In this document: positions 1-7,201 of the stretch, piece by piece
Numbering within the stretch: the first letter of the stretch is position 1
Layout of the letters: every line of letters begins with the position of its first letter
Assembly (NCBI GenBank): GCA_013140935.1
Contig: JABFSD010001035.1
Location: 1-8,149 of the forward strand
Source: Acidobacteriota bacterium
GTDB taxonomy: Bacteria > Acidobacteriota > Blastocatellia > RBC074
DNA length: 8,149 nt
Direction: 5' to 3'
Made by a program: the position numbers and the translations under genes
Notes under the pieces: generated by a model
What the model saw: only the letters and a program-made list of their open reading frames with translations
Told to the model about the DNA's origin: nothing
The model's database searches: none

Positions 1-53
1 CCAACTCACGGTCTGCATTAGGTGGTGCCATAACATCAACGTTTTCCAGTCAT

Positions 54-59
54 AGGAGG
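54..59 (+). promoter_or_regulatory. Shine-Dalgarno site deciding the start at 68
   Basis: A perfect AGGAGG lies 8 nt before the ATG at 68. It makes 68 the natural start of the AraC-like reading frame and shows that the TTG at 196, the start of the longest uninterrupted frame, is not the original start. The 19 nt from 52 to 70 match those before the RHS gene (1237-1255) at 17 positions. Confidence 0.75.
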
Positions 60-67
60 AATCTCTC

Positions 68-450
68 ATGAGTCGCCGTATCTCTATCGTCATCACCCAT
101 CTCGAACAACATGCGCTACCCCCCCCTGCAAATCTGAGGCCGCCGCAGAGGCCGCCGCGCGCAAAGCCCAATTAAAGCCGAAAGCCCTGGCGGCTTTGAT
201 CGGCCTTTCCGAATCGCAGCTCTATCTAGCGTTCAAGGCCGAGACCGGCATGACCACCACGCAATGTGTAAGAAAGGTCAGGCTCGCCCACGCCGGCAAA
301 TTGCTCACCACTACGTTTTTGCACATCACCGAGGTCGCTCACCAATCTGACTATACCGACGTCTATCATTTCTCGCGTGAGTTCAAACGGGTTCATCAAC
401 TCTGCCCCAAAGAATTCCGCCGGAAGAACGATAAAAATAATTTGCCGTAG
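68..450 (+). pseudogene. AraC-family HTH regulator, frameshifted
   Basis: This appears to be a small stand-alone AraC/XylS-type DNA-binding domain split by a frameshift. Translation from ATG 68, behind a perfect AGGAGG, gives MSRRISIVITHLEQHALPP, then enters a run of eight C (119-126) and stops at 173. A -1 shift in that run, equal to one missing C, enters a frame open to the TAG at 448-450, giving about 127 residues. The joined product has a first helix-turn-helix near residues 38-61 (LAALIGLSESQLYLAFKAET) and a second near 86-115 (HFSREFKR, then PKEFRR), the usual AraC signature order. No ligand-binding domain is present. The glycine usual in the second helix-turn-helix is Asp (SDYTDVYHF), which suggests decay. 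A programmed or phase-variable shift, or a sequencing error in the homopolymer, are alternatives. The family call is fairly sure; its functional state is not. Confidence 0.65.
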
Positions 451-490
451 CCAATGGTAAAGAATCGTAGCCAGTGGTAAAGAATCGTAG
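446..490 (+). repeat. 20-bp tandem repeat, 2.25 copies
   Basis: Two adjacent 20-bp units, 451-470 and 471-490, read CCARTGGTAAAGAATCGTAG and differ only at their fourth base. The last five bases of the unit, CGTAG, also occur at 446-450, so the array begins inside the last codons and stop of the AraC-like frame. The array supplies that stop codon. It may be a replication-slippage product, a binding-site array, or the scar of an insertion; nothing in the sequence decides between these. Confidence 0.8.
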
Positions 491-499
491 TTTCATCCA

Positions 500-527
500 T
501 TTTCATTACGAGTGATTTGCCTATACT
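500..527 (+). promoter_or_regulatory. candidate sigma-70-type promoter
   Basis: TTTTCA at 500-505 and TATACT at 522-527 are separated by 16 bp. The -10 matches the consensus at five of six bases and the -35 at four of six. Transcription would start near 534 and give a leader of about 175 nt before the gene at 711, containing the GC-rich hairpin at 554-590. The call rests only on similarity to a consensus derived from other bacteria. Confidence 0.3.
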
Positions 528-553
528 CGGCGACGTTCTCGAATAACTTAACT

Positions 554-590
554 TCTCCGCGCGCGTAACTCGCCCCGGCGCGCGTGGGGG
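554..590 (+). other. GC-rich stem-loop in the spacer
   Basis: Bases 554-566 (TCTCCGCGCGCGT) can pair with 578-590 (GGCGCGCGTGGGG, counted with the G at 590), giving about 13 pairs of which four are G-T, around an 11-nt loop. The perfect core is CGCGCG at 560-565 against 579-584. A loosely T-rich stretch follows only after a CCAA gap, so this is not a convincing intrinsic terminator. It may be a leader hairpin of the downstream gene or a weak stop for the AraC-like transcript. Confidence 0.4.
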
Positions 591-612
591 CCAATTTATT
601 GTTTATTTCACC

Positions 613-642
613 TGACGTGTGCCGCTTACGGTTGAAGTGTGC
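613..642 (+). promoter_or_regulatory. 10-bp direct repeats, possible operator
   Basis: TGACGTGTGC (613-622) and TGAAGTGTGC (633-642) match at nine of ten bases and start exactly 20 bp apart, close to two helical turns. AraC-family proteins commonly bind two direct half-sites at about this spacing, and an AraC-like frame lies just upstream. An operator for the downstream cluster is therefore plausible, but that is inference. The remaining spacer to 710 holds TTAATTAA (653-660) and a small TTCCT/AGGAA hairpin (677-691). Confidence 0.3.
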
Positions 643-710
643 GCGGTCAGCGTTAATTAAGGTGAATTACTCAAACTTCCTATTTCAGGAATTATGGAAA
701 GGGTAAAGTC

Positions 711-1178
711 ATGCACGTCACAGCAACGCTAACTTCATTTACTGTCCACCAAAAAAGTCGGCTCCTCTGGCTTTCGGCACTTGGTATGGCGCTCTTGAGT
801 TTATCAATGGCACCGTGGGTAAAGGCTTCCTGGAAAAGTATGCTGTCTTATCTGCCAGCGGTACAGAGTTCAGGTAATGATGCTCCGCGCATTAGCGTGT
901 TGCACTTTACCCTGACTCCTTTAGGTTTTAATCCGCCCGCTGCGACGATCCCTGAAGGTCAGTATGTTATCGAAGTGACCAATCGAAGTGAGTTAAACGA
1001 TTTTTCATTAAATCTCGGGCGGTTGTCGGGCCATAAGCTAAAAGAAACAAATAAGATAAAGAAACATGGAGAGTGGCGAGGGGCCTTCAATCTAAAACGC
1101 GGCGATTTTGCCATTATTATCAACGAAAAACCTGAATGGGCTGCCAGTATTCAGGTAATCAAGGAAGACAAAAGATAG
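711..1178 (+). CDS. small exported cupredoxin-like protein, RHS-associated
   Basis: This 155-residue protein has no assigned function. Residues 1-17 form a basic leader, 18-36 a hydrophobic segment (LLWLSALGMALLSLSMAPWV) followed by VKA at 37-39. It is thus exported by Sec, either cleaved after Ala39 or left anchored in the inner membrane. The mature part, about 60-150, reads like a small beta-sandwich: FTLTPLGFNPPAATIPEGQY, VIEVTNRSELNDFSLNL, then W122RGAFNLKRGDF and a final strand ending SIQVI. The phenylalanine-proline, glycine and asparagine spacing recalls cupredoxin-like domains, but the copper ligands are absent (FSL where a His is usual, no Cys), so electron transfer is unlikely. From general knowledge, similar small proteins sit beside RHS genes in Acidobacteriota. 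The start follows GGAAAGGG at 696-703. The RHS gene begins 74 bp downstream with no clear promoter between, suggesting co-transcription. Confidence 0.75.
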   Translation: MHVTATLTSFTVHQKSRLLWLSALGMALLSLSMAPWVKASWKSMLSYLPAVQSSGNDAPRISVLHFTLTPLGFNPPAATIPEGQYVIEVTNRSELNDFSLNLGRLSGHKLKETNKIKKHGEWRGAFNLKRGDFAIIINEKPEWAASIQVIKEDKR

Positions 1179-1238
1179 CATTTTGCTAACGCTAACCAAA
1201 TAACCCGGTTCGAACTTGAGCCGATAGTGATTCTTTAT

Positions 1239-1244
1239 AGGAGG
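1239..1244 (+). promoter_or_regulatory. Shine-Dalgarno site of the RHS gene
   Basis: A perfect AGGAGG ends 8 nt before the ATG at 1253, favouring that start over the adjacent ATG at 1256. The surrounding leader is nearly identical to the one before the AraC-like frame. The 74-bp gap also holds a doubled GCTAAC (1185-1196) and the palindrome GTTCGAAC (1208-1215), whose role is unknown. Confidence 0.75.
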
Positions 1245-1252
1245 AATACCTC

Positions 1253-4200
1253 ATGATGTTCGTCAATCATTCTATCGTCAGTGCCGCTCGTTTCATCGCA
1301 TCACGTAACGTCGTTTTATTGTCGCTCGGTATGCTTTGTCTAAGCAGTTTGGTGATCGCGCAAACCCCTCAAGTCTCAAGAAGCGGCGATGGACTCACAT
1401 CTCCGGGTATCGCACCGGGAGCACCCGCAGGCGCATATAGCTTAAGTGAGTTCGAGAATATAAATCTCTATAACGGTCAGGTTTCCTTCAATTTGCCCAT
1501 CGCGCATAAAGGTCGTGGCGGAGCCAATGTAAGTTTACCGATTAAAATCAATCGCCCGGGTTGGTTGACTCAGCATGAGTTTCAGCAAATTTATAATCCC
1601 GACCCCGAAGGTCCTCCCATTTATGCACACGTCTTAAGTGCGGTTGGCGACTGGTGGAATAGCACCTACCAACGCCCTTTTTCACCGGGCGGCAGGATGT
1701 ATGGAAAGTATGTCAACGTTGGAACCAAAGTTTGCAGCGGAACCACCACGTACGACCTTACTAATACCTTTATGACCTTTGTCGCCCCTGACGGCACGGA
1801 ATATAACTTTGCAGATCAGTACCAATCAGGAGTTCCCCGCTATCTCGATTGTGGCAATTGGGGAGATAGTTGGCGTGGCAATATCTTTATCGCCACAGAT
1901 GGCAGCGGAGCGACATTTGTTTCGCAACTCAATGGCAATCCTTACAATCACGCCGACCAGCACATACCGGATGACTATCTTCGCTCTGAACCCTTCCCCG
2001 TTAATGGCTGTATCATGCTGAAAGACGGAACTCGCTATGAGATTGTCAATGGCAAGGTCGTCAAAATGCGAGATCGCAATGGCAACGAAGTAAAATACGA
2101 AGATATTTTAACCGGAACCATTGTAGTTGGGCTGAAAATTACGGATTCTTTAAATCGGGAAATTCGCATTGACGATAACTTAAACGACGCGACTTATGGG
2201 TATCACGACAAAGTCACGATTAAAGGTTATGGCGGTGCAGATCGAATCACACGCATCTGTTACGCCTTTGAGAATAATCAGTGGTTACGCACAACCCAGC
2301 CCACAGACCCAACGTCGCCGCGGACAATGAAGCAACTCTTTCCCAAGCTAGACGGCGTAGGGCCAGTGAATGGCCCTTTGAAAGTTGCGGCTATCGTGCT
2401 GCCTAATGGAAAGCGCTACCGATTTTGGTATAACGTTTATTGTGAACTCGCGCGCGTTGAGTTACCCACAGGCGGCGCGATTGAGTATGACTATGAAGGT
2501 GGCGGCGTTTGGTTTCCCGGGAATTCCAGTATGGGTATTCCCGCGATGTTCCTCAGCGAAATAGGAGATGGTACAAGTGGTTATGATATTCCACGCTCCC
2601 CCGCGAATGTGAATCAGTTACCCCATGTCGGCATTCATCGCCGGTTGCGCGAACGTCGTCTTTATAAAGAAAACGCCACATTGGAACTGACGACGACTTA
2701 TAGCAAACCGAATAACTATTTCAATAATCAGGAGTGGACCAGCGATTTAACGGTCGAACAACGTAGCGGCGCAGGGGTTTTAATGGGCCGTAGCCGACAT
2801 TGTTTTTACGGCAGCGCCTTGGAATCTTCGTATGTCAGCGTTGCTCCTTACGCTCTTTCAGATTGGCGTGAAGGCAAGGAAACTAAAACCGAAACTTTGT
2901 CGCTGGCCGCTACGCCCACCCCCTTGCGGCAGGTGGAACAGACCTGGGAGGCGGGCTTAGTGCCATCCATCGTAACGGTGCCCGGCAGCAACCCACCAGT
3001 GCCGAAATACGGATTGGCTGCTTATCCCCGCATTGCTCAAACGAAAACTACGCTTAACGATAGCAGTCAGGTGGCCTGCCAAACTTTCACTTACGACGGC
3101 TATAACAATCAAACTGAAGTGCAGGAATTCGATTTCGGTACCAGTGCGACGCCAGGCCCGTTGGTTCGTCGCACGGTGACGGCTTATGTTACGTCAAACC
3201 CTGCGGTCTACAACACAAATTACGCTACTGACAACACGATTCATTTGCGCAATTTACCTGCGAGCATTCGCGTTTATGACGCGAGCAACAATATGAGGGC
3301 AGAGACGCTTTTTGAATATGATCTTTATGACGCCAGCCCCAACCACGCGGCGTTAGTTGATCGCCCGAATATCAGTTGTCTCAATCCGACTTTTACCACG
3401 TCCTATAAATATCGCGGCAATGTCACAAAAATAAGGCAATGGATCGCTGGAACTACTTTTGCCGACACCTGTTCGCAATACGACATAGCCGGTAATGTCG
3501 TGAAAGCCATTGATGCGAATGGGAACGCCACGATGCTGGATTACGCGGATAATTTCGGCATTCCTAATGCCGAGGCGCGAACCAACACGCTCCCCCCACA
3601 ATTGGCGGGGAAAATCAGTTTTGCCTTTCCCTCTAAAGTTACTAATGCTCTGAACCATATCGCTTACACGCAATATGATTATTGCCTCGGCGGACCCGTA
3701 GACACCGAAGACCCGAACGGAATTAAATCGAGCCTTTATTACAACGAAGCGTTGGATCGGCCTACGCAAGAGCGCCGACACGCCACCAGCAGCACGGCTT
3801 TTTACAGCCAGACGAGCATTGCCTATGACGACACGCTTCGTTGCATCACGGTTTCGAGTGATAAAGACATCGCCAGTGACAATGTGCTGATGAGCAAGTC
3901 GTTTTATGACGGGTTGGGACGCACTTATCGCAGCGCCACGTATGAAGGGAGCAGCAATTGGGCGATTGCCGAAACCCAATTAGATGGGTTAGGTCGGGTC
4001 GCACAGGTTTCAAACCCCTATCGCGCCACCAATCCGAACAACTCTACGGCTCCGGCGAATACATGGACGATCACGACCTATGACGCGTTGAGCCGCGTCT
4101 TCACGGTGCAAACACCTAACACCGCTGCCATCACCACCACTTACAACGGTAACGCGGTTACAGTGGCTGACCCCGCCGGAAAGCAGCGGCGGAGCTTGAC

Positions 4201-6874
4201 CGACGCGCTCGGTCGTCTCATTCGCGTGGACGAACCGAATAGCAGCAACTCGTTGGGTACGATTGCCGCGCCCACGCAACCGACCTCTTACGCTTACGAC
4301 GCACTGGGTAATTTACGCAAAGTGGCGCAAGGCGGGCAGGAACGCTGGTTCGCTTACGACGCGCTTTCGCGGTTGATTTACGCCAAGAATCCCGAGCAAA
4401 CAACGAATGCGAATTTGGTTTACACCGACAACACGCTGACACCGGGCAATAGCAATTGGTCGCTCAAATATGTGTATGACGCCAATGGCAACCTGACCGC
4501 GAAAACCGATGCGCGCAACATCACCCTGACCTATGTCTATGACTTGCTCAATCGCAACACCACGGTAGATTACAGCAACACGACGCTCAATCCCGACGTA
4601 CGCCGTTTTTATGACAGCACGACGATCACCAACGGCAAAGGACGCTTTTCGCACGATTATTACGGCGACACGACCGGCGCACAGAATGCAGAGCATAAAG
4701 CGGTGGGCGGATACGACGCACTCGGCAGGCCATTGAATATACGTCAACAATTCAAGACGGCCTCGACCTGGAGCAATGCCTTTACCACGGCACAAACCTA
4801 TGATTTGTCGGGCAACGTCAGAACCGTCACTTATCCATCGAGCCGCGTGGTCAATTACGCTTATAACATGGCGGGGCAACTCACCGACTTCACCGGTAAA
4901 TTGGGCGGGCTGACCGGTGCGGGCGGCGCGGATGTGAATTATGCGACTGCCATGCAATACAATCCGCGCGGTCAGATGATGTGCGAAACCTTCGGCACGA
5001 CCACGGCGCTTTATCAGCGCAAGTATTACAACCGACGAGGCCAGCTCTTTGATATTCGCTTGGGAACCGATGGCAGCAGTGCCTGGAACGTGGAAGACCC
5101 TTTGGTGTGGCGCTGGGCCAACGGTACGTGGAATCGTGGTGCGTTGCGACTCTATTACAGCGCGAGTCTGAATGAATACAACGGCGTCAATCCGGCGCAG
5201 GCAGACAACAACGGCAACATTCATCGGATGGAGCATTTCGTGCCGAATGCGCTGGACGGAAGCGGCAACGTAACCTCGTGGACGATGGGTTCGGATGGCT
5301 ACAGTTACGACGAACTGAGCCGATTGACGCAGGTGGTCGAGACGCCGACGGGCGGTACGGGGCCGGGTTTCACGCAAAAATATCTTTATGACCGCTGGGG
5401 CAATCGGCGCATAGACATGGCGGCGACTTCAACCGTCGGGGGCGGCGTCACGCGGCTGGATTTCAAGGCACTGACCGCCAACAACCGTCTGGTAGCGCAA
5501 GCCGACACGACGGGCGATGAAACGAGTACGGACTCGATGCGTTATGACAAGGCGGGCAATCTGGTCTATGACAACTTTAGCCCGGCGGTGGGGCAACGAG
5601 GCCTGATGAGCTATGACGCCGAGAACCGGATGGTGACGGCGGTGAACGGAAACCATCAATACAGCTACAATGCAGACGGGACGCGTACGCGGCGACTGGT
5701 GCAAGGGCAAGTCGAACAATGGCTGGTTTACGGCGTAGGCGGCGAGTTGGTGGCGGAATACGATGCGGGGGGGCCGGGCGGAACGCTGCGCAAGGAATAC
5801 GGCTATCGCAGCGGCCAAATGCTGGTGGTGTATGACGGTACGCTGACGGGCGACGACCAGTTGAAATGGCTGGTGACGGATCATTTGGGTTCGACGCGGA
5901 TGTTGGTGAACCGCAGCGGAAGTTTAGGCGGAATCCAGCGGCGCGATTATCTGCCGTTCGGAGAAGAGTTGGCGTCTACGATTGGACACCGAAATGCGAG
6001 TGGGGCGGGGTATGTAGGTGGGAATAATCCACGGCAAAAATTTGGCACCAAAGAGAGAGACAATGAGACGGGGCTGGATTATTTCCTTGCGCGTTATTAC
6101 AGCAGCGTGCAAGGAAGGTTCACTAGCCCGGACGAGTTTACTGGCGGGCCAACAGAGTTATTTGCTGCTGTTGCAGCCCATAATCCGACGTTTTATGCAG
6201 ACTTATTCGACCCTCAGAGTTTGAATAAGTATTCATATTGTCTGAATAACCCGCTGAAATTCATTGATCCTGATGGACATCAGGCAACAGTGTCTGACCG
6301 CCTCGCAATAAGTATCATTGTTCCGACTCCAAGAGGAATAGATAGTGCAACGGGAATAGCGAAATCCGTCGCCAATGTATTGATTGGGGCGAATAACATA
6401 GGGAATGAATTTGGTAAAGCGTTAGGTTTAGGGGATTCATACATAGAGCCTTATCAGCCAAGTAACTCAACTCAAGATGCAGTCATGCATACGACGGATA
6501 AGTTACTTGTGCTGGGTTCTTTATTGGGAGGAGCAGGGCCTGCCAATGTAATGACATCACAAACACGAACGACTGTTGCGGCGACGGCACAAACGGCGAC
6601 AGCTGGTTCTTCAGCTAAGGTTCAGTCTATTGTTCAAGCGATAGGGCAGGAAGTAAAAGCTGGGAATATGGCAGTAAAAGTAAACCCAAAGAATGCTGCA
6701 ACTTCACAAGAGGCGAACGTAACACTACAAAGCGGAAACCAGCAGGTGAATTTACGTACTGAAACTCATCCACTAAAACCCAACGGCCCTCCTGTGAGGC
6801 ACGTTAATGTACAAGTAACAAAAAAAGTTAAAAATAAAAATGTAGAACAAGAAAATACGCATATTGATCAATAA
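1253..6874 (+). CDS. secreted RHS/YD-repeat polymorphic toxin
   Basis: This 1873-residue protein is a complete RHS toxin. Residues 1-36 form a Sec signal peptide (hydrophobic 20-35, cleavage likely after VIA36; no lipobox). About 45-83 is the GIAPGAPAGAY and NINLYNGQVSFNLPI entry segment. A shell-like region follows (FVAPDGTEYNF near 173, LKDGTRYEIVNG near 256). YD repeats run from about 614 to 1470, for example at 614, 743, 943, 1015, 1075, 1154, 1352 and 1454. The RHS core spans about 1539-1675: WLVTDHLGSTR, YLPFGEE, ETGLDYFLARYY, GRFTSPD, NKYSYCLNNP and DPDG at 1672-1675. In the family this shell encloses the C-terminal toxin, usually released by cleavage near the core end. Residues 1676-1873 are the variable tip, ending in a putative enzymatic domain with R1835-x-E-x-H1839, H1850-V-N and N1868-x-H1870. 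No PAAR or VgrG-type N-terminus is present, so the exit route beyond the inner membrane is unknown. The immunity-like gene follows 9 bp later. Confidence 0.93.
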   Translation: MMFVNHSIVSAARFIASRNVVLLSLGMLCLSSLVIAQTPQVSRSGDGLTSPGIAPGAPAGAYSLSEFENINLYNGQVSFNLPIAHKGRGGANVSLPIKINRPGWLTQHEFQQIYNPDPEGPPIYAHVLSAVGDWWNSTYQRPFSPGGRMYGKYVNVGTKVCSGTTTYDLTNTFMTFVAPDGTEYNFADQYQSGVPRYLDCGNWGDSWRGNIFIATDGSGATFVSQLNGNPYNHADQHIPDDYLRSEPFPVNGCIMLKDGTRYEIVNGKVVKMRDRNGNEVKYEDILTGTIVVGLKITDSLNREIRIDDNLNDATYGYHDKVTIKGYGGADRITRICYAFENNQWLRTTQPTDPTSPRTMKQLFPKLDGVGPVNGPLKVAAIVLPNGKRYRFWYNVYCELARVELPTGGAIEYDYEGGGVWFPGNSSMGIPAMFLSEIGDGTSGYDIPRSPANVNQLPHVGIHRRLRERRLYKENATLELTTTYSKPNNYFNNQEWTSDLTVEQRSGAGVLMGRSRHCFYGSALESSYVSVAPYALSDWREGKETKTETLSLAATPTPLRQVEQTWEAGLVPSIVTVPGSNPPVPKYGLAAYPRIAQTKTTLNDSSQVACQTFTYDGYNNQTEVQEFDFGTSATPGPLVRRTVTAYVTSNPAVYNTNYATDNTIHLRNLPASIRVYDASNNMRAETLFEYDLYDASPNHAALVDRPNISCLNPTFTTSYKYRGNVTKIRQWIAGTTFADTCSQYDIAGNVVKAIDANGNATMLDYADNFGIPNAEARTNTLPPQLAGKISFAFPSKVTNALNHIAYTQYDYCLGGPVDTEDPNGIKSSLYYNEALDRPTQERRHATSSTAFYSQTSIAYDDTLRCITVSSDKDIASDNVLMSKSFYDGLGRTYRSATYEGSSNWAIAETQLDGLGRVAQVSNPYRATNPNNSTAPANTWTITTYDALSRVFTVQTPNTAAITTTYNGNAVTVADPAGKQRRSLTDALGRLIRVDEPNSSNSLGTIAAPTQPTSYAYDALGNLRKVAQGGQERWFAYDALSRLIYAKNPEQTTNANLVYTDNTLTPGNSNWSLKYVYDANGNLTAKTDARNITLTYVYDLLNRNTTVDYSNTTLNPDVRRFYDSTTITNGKGRFSHDYYGDTTGAQNAEHKAVGGYDALGRPLNIRQQFKTASTWSNAFTTAQTYDLSGNVRTVTYPSSRVVNYAYNMAGQLTDFTGKLGGLTGAGGADVNYATAMQYNPRGQMMCETFGTTTALYQRKYYNRRGQLFDIRLGTDGSSAWNVEDPLVWRWANGTWNRGALRLYYSASLNEYNGVNPAQADNNGNIHRMEHFVPNALDGSGNVTSWTMGSDGYSYDELSRLTQVVETPTGGTGPGFTQKYLYDRWGNRRIDMAATSTVGGGVTRLDFKALTANNRLVAQADTTGDETSTDSMRYDKAGNLVYDNFSPAVGQRGLMSYDAENRMVTAVNGNHQYSYNADGTRTRRLVQGQVEQWLVYGVGGELVAEYDAGGPGGTLRKEYGYRSGQMLVVYDGTLTGDDQLKWLVTDHLGSTRMLVNRSGSLGGIQRRDYLPFGEELASTIGHRNASGAGYVGGNNPRQKFGTKERDNETGLDYFLARYYSSVQGRFTSPDEFTGGPTELFAAVAAHNPTFYADLFDPQSLNKYSYCLNNPLKFIDPDGHQATVSDRLAISIIVPTPRGIDSATGIAKSVANVLIGANNIGNEFGKALGLGDSYIEPYQPSNSTQDAVMHTTDKLLVLGSLLGGAGPANVMTSQTRTTVAATAQTATAGSSAKVQSIVQAIGQEVKAGNMAVKVNPKNAATSQEANVTLQSGNQQVNLRTETHPLKPNGPPVRHVNVQVTKKVKNKNVEQENTHIDQ
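6278..6871 (+). other. variable C-terminal toxin tip of the RHS protein
   Basis: This part of the RHS frame follows DPDG. It starts with alternating hydrophobic and glycine-rich segments (SVANVLIGANNIGNEFGKAL; KLLVLGSLLGGAGPA) that may be a pre-toxin linker or membrane-interacting part. A Ser/Thr/Ala-rich hinge (about residues 1766-1795) follows, then a compact basic end of about 80 residues. That end carries polar residues spaced like an active site: R1835, E1837, H1839, H1850, N1852, H1870. Clustered His, Arg and Glu are common in RNase-type tips, so a nuclease is the first guess. I have a vague memory of tips annotated as polymorphic toxin type 24 with similar R-x-E-x-H and H-x-N spacing, but cannot verify it. 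Base composition here is much richer in A and T than in the core. Confidence 0.6.
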
Positions 6875-6883
6875 GAGTGAGTT

Positions 6884-7168
6884 ATGATGAAGCGATTTGA
6901 ATTTAACTTTGAAGACATGTCTTCAAAAGGAAGCATATCTTTTGAGTATGCCGATGACGTTAGTGAGAAAATGACTGTGGTGGTGGAAAATGGCGTTCCG
7001 GTTATTTATGGGAACCGAGAAGCCTTTCTGCTACTTGCTAAAACATGCGCAAAGCTCGCACTGGGTCAATATCAGTCAGGATTTCATGTACACCTTGCCG
7101 CTGATTTTGACGCAGATCTGCCAGAAGCAGTTCGCCTTATACTCAACATAGAGATGGAGGCTGATTGA
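6884..7168 (+). CDS. putative immunity protein for the RHS toxin tip
   Basis: This 94-residue protein has no signal peptide or membrane segment and is acidic, fitting a cytoplasmic inhibitor. Residues 3-35 look like beta strands (FEFNF, GSISFEYA, KMTVVVENG). Residues 40-62 form a strand and an amphipathic helix (NREAFLLLAKTCAKLALGQY), then GFHVHL at 66-71 and an acidic end. The order 'residue-lookup helix, then H-x-H-L' resembles the Imm32-like immunity fold, whose members carry a D-H-x-H-L motif; I infer this by eye. It starts 9 bp after the RHS stop, so translation is probably coupled; the GAGTGAG just upstream is a poor ribosome-binding site. ATG 6887 is an alternative start. Its position right after an RHS tip and its matching low GC are the main arguments for immunity. 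A general hypothetical protein is the alternative. Confidence 0.72.
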   Translation: MMKRFEFNFEDMSSKGSISFEYADDVSEKMTVVVENGVPVIYGNREAFLLLAKTCAKLALGQYQSGFHVHLAADFDADLPEAVRLILNIEMEAD

Positions 7169-7201
7169 AGTTCTCTTGATATTCGGTAAGAGCTTGGATC
7201 G

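Noticed and set aside
554..600. GC-rich hairpin as an intrinsic terminator of the AraC-like gene
   Set aside because: The stem is good but no T run follows directly; only scattered T appear after CCAA.
1253..1345. Lipoprotein signal in the RHS N-terminus, Cys29
   Set aside because: The residue before the Cys is Leu rather than Gly, Ala or Ser, so the lipobox is not met; VIA36 is a better signal peptidase I site.
3353..3979. 208-codon open frame on the minus strand, with similar ones at 4010-4279, 4218-4442, 5429-5884 and 5924-6112
   Set aside because: All are antisense shadows of the RHS gene without recognisable domains or ribosome-binding sites.
4313..5377. 354-codon open frame on the minus strand
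   Set aside because: It lies wholly inside the RHS gene in a GC-rich region, its product is a low-complexity Arg/Val/Ile-rich string with no domain, and the plus frame encodes clear YD repeats.
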